NCBI GenBank assembly: GCA_947177005.1 | Contig: CAMWSZ010000021.1 | Span: forward strand, 1 to 15,801 | Direction: 5' to 3' | Length of the DNA stretch: 15,801 bases | Source: an uncultured Clostridia bacterium | GTDB lineage: Bacteria; Bacillota; Clostridia; Oscillospirales; Oscillospiraceae | The notes under the pieces: generated by a model | What the model was told of the DNA's origin: nothing | Database searches by the model: none | Seen by the model: the letters and a program-made list of their open reading frames with translations, nothing else | Made by a program: the position numbers and the translations under genes | Shown: positions 13,778 through 15,801 of the stretch, piece after piece | Numbering within the stretch: the first letter of the stretch is position 1 | How the letters are laid out: every line of letters starts with the position of its first letter

Positions 13778-14191
13778 TTAGCGGTTCAGCTTATGCTTTG
13801 GATTGATAATTTTCCGCCAGTCCAGATCACCTCGGTCCATGCCTAACAGCAGCATCTCCGCTGTGGCCTGGTTGGAGGCGTAGGGGATATTGTTCTGGTC
13901 GCAGAGCCGGGATATATACAGCGCCTCTGCCTCAAGAGCGGAGTCGTTCGGGTCCACAAAAAACAGCACCATATCCATTTCATTATAGGCGATGCGCGCG
14001 CCGATCTGCTGGCTCCCGCCGTGCTGGCAGGACAGAAACAAATGGACATGCAAACCCGTCGCGTCCATAATCATCCGGCCTGTTGTATTTGTGGCGCAGA
14101 GGACATGGCGGGACAATATCCCGGCGTATGCGGAGCAGAACTGGACCATCAGGTCCTTTTTATTGTCGTGGGACATCAGAGCAAGATACAT
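13778..14191 (-). CDS. mgsA: Methylglyoxal synthase homologue with altered active site
   Basis: A full-length 137-residue relative of methylglyoxal synthase, which converts dihydroxyacetone phosphate to methylglyoxal and phosphate. Family features include LALMSHDNKKDLM (His8, Asp9), ATNTTG (33-38), GGSQQIGA (58-65), FFVDP (77-81) and GDLDWR near the end. The alignment places Ser60 where the catalytic Asp (E. coli Asp71, in GGDQQ) should be. The PHxPDV segment carrying E. coli His98 and Asp101 reads SALEAEAL here, so His98 is lost and Asp101 is replaced. The phosphate-loop TGTTG has become TNTTG. Synthase activity is therefore doubtful, although the gene is intact and starts after GAAAGGA. It lies 53 bases behind the MinD-like gene and is followed by a terminator. 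The family call is firm; the function is open. Confidence 0.88.
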   Translation of the reverse strand: MYLALMSHDNKKDLMVQFCSAYAGILSRHVLCATNTTGRMIMDATGLHVHLFLSCQHGGSQQIGARIAYNEMDMVLFFVDPNDSALEAEALYISRLCDQNNIPYASNQATAEMLLLGMDRGDLDWRKIINPKHKLNR

Positions 14192-14244
14192 GGTGATCTA
14201 TTCCTTTCTTTTGATGTCTCTAGCTATGTTCAACATGACAGGGA

Positions 14245-14988
14245 TCATCTGATTTTCATGAGCGGTGTCCGCTGTCCGTCGATCCGCCGGGCGATATTGC
14301 GGTAAGCCCGGGCAGCGCAGTCGTTGTTGGTCATGAGCAGGGGGGTGCCGCGCCCCGCGTACAGCGACATGGTCTCATCCTCCGGTATCACCCCCAGCAG
14401 AGGCAGTCCGGTTCCGTCAATGGCGTCGTCAATTGTCTGGTGCAGCGATTTCAGCAGCTTTTGACGGCAGCGGTTTACAACCATATGAACACCGTCCTTT
14501 GGGAGCCCGTTCAGCTCCATAGCGGTGCGCTGCGCGTCCCGAAGGCTGCTGGCCTCGGTAGTGGTGACCAGCACCGCCCGGTCCGCGCCGGAGATCGCCA
14601 GATGAAACCCGGCCCCCAGCCCGGCGGGTGCGTCTACCAGGCAGTAGTCGAACCGGTCGTTGATAATTGGGAAGAGTTCCCGGAAGGCTTCTCTGTCAAT
14701 CAGTGCGGCGCCGATGCGTGTCGGCGCGGTCAGCAGGAAGAGATTGTGCTGTTTCGGGTGCGGCACGGCGGCCTCCTCCAAGGTGCAGCTGCCTGCCAAA
14801 ACATCGGTGAAATCCATCACCGCGCAGTCCGTCATGGCCATTGCGATATCCAGATTCCGCAATCCCACGTCGCAGTCCAGGCACAGGGTAGGGTGTCCCA
14901 TCATGGCCAGTCCCATGCCCACATTGGCTGTAAACGATGTCTTTCCTGTTCCGCCTTTTCCGGAAACCACTACGATAGTCTGTCCCAT
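14245..14988 (-). CDS. minD: MinD-like P-loop ATPase (septum-site/ParA family)
   Basis: A deviant-Walker ATPase of 247 residues. MinD dimerises on ATP, binds the membrane and recruits MinC to block division at wrong sites. VSGKGGTGKTS (8-18) is the deviant Walker A motif. DCDVGLRNLDIAM (38-50) and LVDAPAGLGAGFHLAISGADR (split motif, about 117-137) are MinD-like, as is VTTTEASSLRDAQR (141-154). Genuine MinD is usually about 265-270 residues and ends in an amphipathic membrane-targeting helix. This one stops at RTPLMKIR with no clear helix, and I find no in-frame or frameshifted continuation. No minC or minE is adjacent. The only strong ribosome binding site (AAAGGAGGG) is about 18 bases before the ATG, with no better in-frame start. 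A related chromosome-partition-like or flagellar FlhG-type role is the alternative. Confidence 0.8.
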   Translation of the reverse strand: MGQTIVVVSGKGGTGKTSFTANVGMGLAMMGHPTLCLDCDVGLRNLDIAMAMTDCAVMDFTDVLAGSCTLEEAAVPHPKQHNLFLLTAPTRIGAALIDREAFRELFPIINDRFDYCLVDAPAGLGAGFHLAISGADRAVLVTTTEASSLRDAQRTAMELNGLPKDGVHMVVNRCRQKLLKSLHQTIDDAIDGTGLPLLGVIPEDETMSLYAGRGTPLLMTNNDCAARAYRNIARRIDGQRTPLMKIR

Positions 14989-15097
14989 GGTTTTATGTCT
15001 GGTACACCCTCCTTTTCTCTCTGAAGCGGGGGATGAATCTCGTTTTGCCTGCCGGATTCATCCGCTGTACTGCGTAAAAATTTTTACCGCCGTCCCC

Positions 15098-15793
15098 TTA
15101 AAGGGGCGCTTTCTTGATTTGCGCAAAACGGCGGGGATACTTTTTTGGAGCGGCCTTGATTTTTTCTATACAAATCAGCCGGTGCGTTACTTCAGCGGCA
15201 GGAATTTGGTAATCCTTTACCCACATGATCCGCCCGCCAAGCAGGTCAATGGCCCGTTCTGACCGGCTGATTTCCTCCCCGGTATGGCTGGACTTCATTG
15301 CCAGAAAATACCCGCCCTGCTTTGCCAGCGGCAGACACAGCTCCGCCAGTACCGGCAGTGCCGCTACTGCCCGGCTCACAACCCAGTCGAATTGTTCCCG
15401 GTGGTCCGCCGCATACTCCTCCGCCCGGGCATGGACGCAGGTCACGTTTTGCAGGGACAGGGCGCGGCTTGTTTCACGGAGAAATTCAATGCGCTTATTC
15501 AGACTGTCCAGCAGTGTTACTTCCAGCCCCGGCAGCGCCGCCGCCAGCGGCAGTCCCGGCAGACCCGCGCCGGTGCCCACATCTATTAAAGTACCGCCGT
15601 GCAGCTTTGCTAAAGGAATCAGCTCCAGGCTGTCCAGCAAATGCAACGACGCCACAGCCTTTGGCTCTGTAATCGCGGTCAGATTCATGACCTGATTCCG
15701 CTCCAGCAGAAGCCGGGCGTACTGCTCCAGCATGGGGATCAATGCGGTATCCAATCCCAGCTCCGGCAGGCCCGCGGACAGTGTGTCCCTCAT
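15098..15793 (-). CDS. rsmG: 16S rRNA (guanine-527 N7) methyltransferase RsmG (GidB)
   Basis: This enzyme methylates G527 in the 530 loop of 16S rRNA using S-adenosylmethionine. Its loss gives low-level streptomycin resistance in other bacteria. It has 231 residues, the normal length. The N-terminus contains LLERNQVMNLTAIT (29-42) and LLDSLELIPL, both family hallmarks. The SAM-binding motif is DVGTGAGLPG (71-80), and VSRAVAALPVL (about 138-148) belongs to the active-site region. The tail is basic. The ATG at 15793 lies only 8 bases from the window edge. The stop of an upstream gene, normally mnmG (gidA), may overlap it. A short palindrome at the stop codon is not a convincing terminator, so minD and mgsA may share its transcript. 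Confidence 0.96.
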   Translation of the reverse strand: MRDTLSAGLPELGLDTALIPMLEQYARLLLERNQVMNLTAITEPKAVASLHLLDSLELIPLAKLHGGTLIDVGTGAGLPGLPLAAALPGLEVTLLDSLNKRIEFLRETSRALSLQNVTCVHARAEEYAADHREQFDWVVSRAVAALPVLAELCLPLAKQGGYFLAMKSSHTGEEISRSERAIDLLGGRIMWVKDYQIPAAEVTHRLICIEKIKAAPKKYPRRFAQIKKAPL

Positions 15794-15801
15794 CTCTGCT
15801 C

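Noticed and set aside
15075..15106. Terminator after rsmG
   Set aside because: CCCCTTAAAGGGG overlaps the stop codon and leaves almost no loop, and the nearby T-rich stretch is a separate palindrome about 10 bases away. It does not form a convincing intrinsic terminator.

Overview
The window looks like a chromosomal segment from a low-to-mid GC Gram-positive of the class Clostridia, plausibly in the Oscillospiraceae/Ruminococcaceae range. The evidence is strong AGGAGG-type ribosome binding sites, an SLH-anchored secreted lysozyme, a single-protein SecG of 76 residues, a DHHA1-type AlaX, and an rsmG–minD–mgsA neighbourhood of the kind known near clostridial cell-shape genes. The taxonomic placement is inference. 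I see no insertion sequence, prophage, CRISPR array, tRNA or rRNA gene. The content is mostly core housekeeping with a few accessory genes.

Layout, left to right. (1) 1-1078, minus: a flotillin cut off by the window edge, preceded by a good promoter. (2) 1079-1468: an intergenic stretch of about 390 bases with two nested inverted repeats and the secG promoter. (3) 1469-1742: secG with its own promoter and a clear terminator, so it is monocistronic. (4) 1899-4058: a large secreted protein carrying a GH24-like lysozyme domain, an InlB-type repeat, three SLH domains and a GH25 lysozyme domain. (5) 4151-4318, minus: a 55-residue YtxH-like microprotein. Two strong hairpins separate it from the convergent lysozyme gene. 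(6) 4450-7866, plus: a three-gene operon from a near-consensus promoter, holding a DMP19/DUF4375-like protein, a histidine phosphatase fused to a GNAT acetyltransferase, and a YgiQ-type radical SAM protein. It ends at a bidirectional terminator shared with the convergent alaX. (7) 7941-13698, minus: small membrane protein, hisS, aspS, a NagZ-like GH3 lipoprotein and alaX. The genes are tightly packed, and two junctions overlap by 4 bases. (8) 13778-15793, minus: rsmG, a MinD-like ATPase and an MgsA homologue, closed by a terminator at 13714-13755.

How the genes fit together. The hisS–aspS–alaX block is a tRNA-charging and proofreading cluster with a cell-wall sugar hydrolase embedded in it. 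The lysozyme, the NagZ-like lipoprotein, SecG, flotillin and the MinD-like protein all concern the envelope or its patterning. No new multi-gene system is obvious. The points most worth a second look are: the MgsA homologue has lost residues known to be catalytic; the MinD-like protein lacks a recognisable membrane-targeting helix and has no MinC or MinE beside it; the dual-lysozyme SLH protein; the phosphatase–acetyltransferase fusion; and the structured intergenic element upstream of secG.
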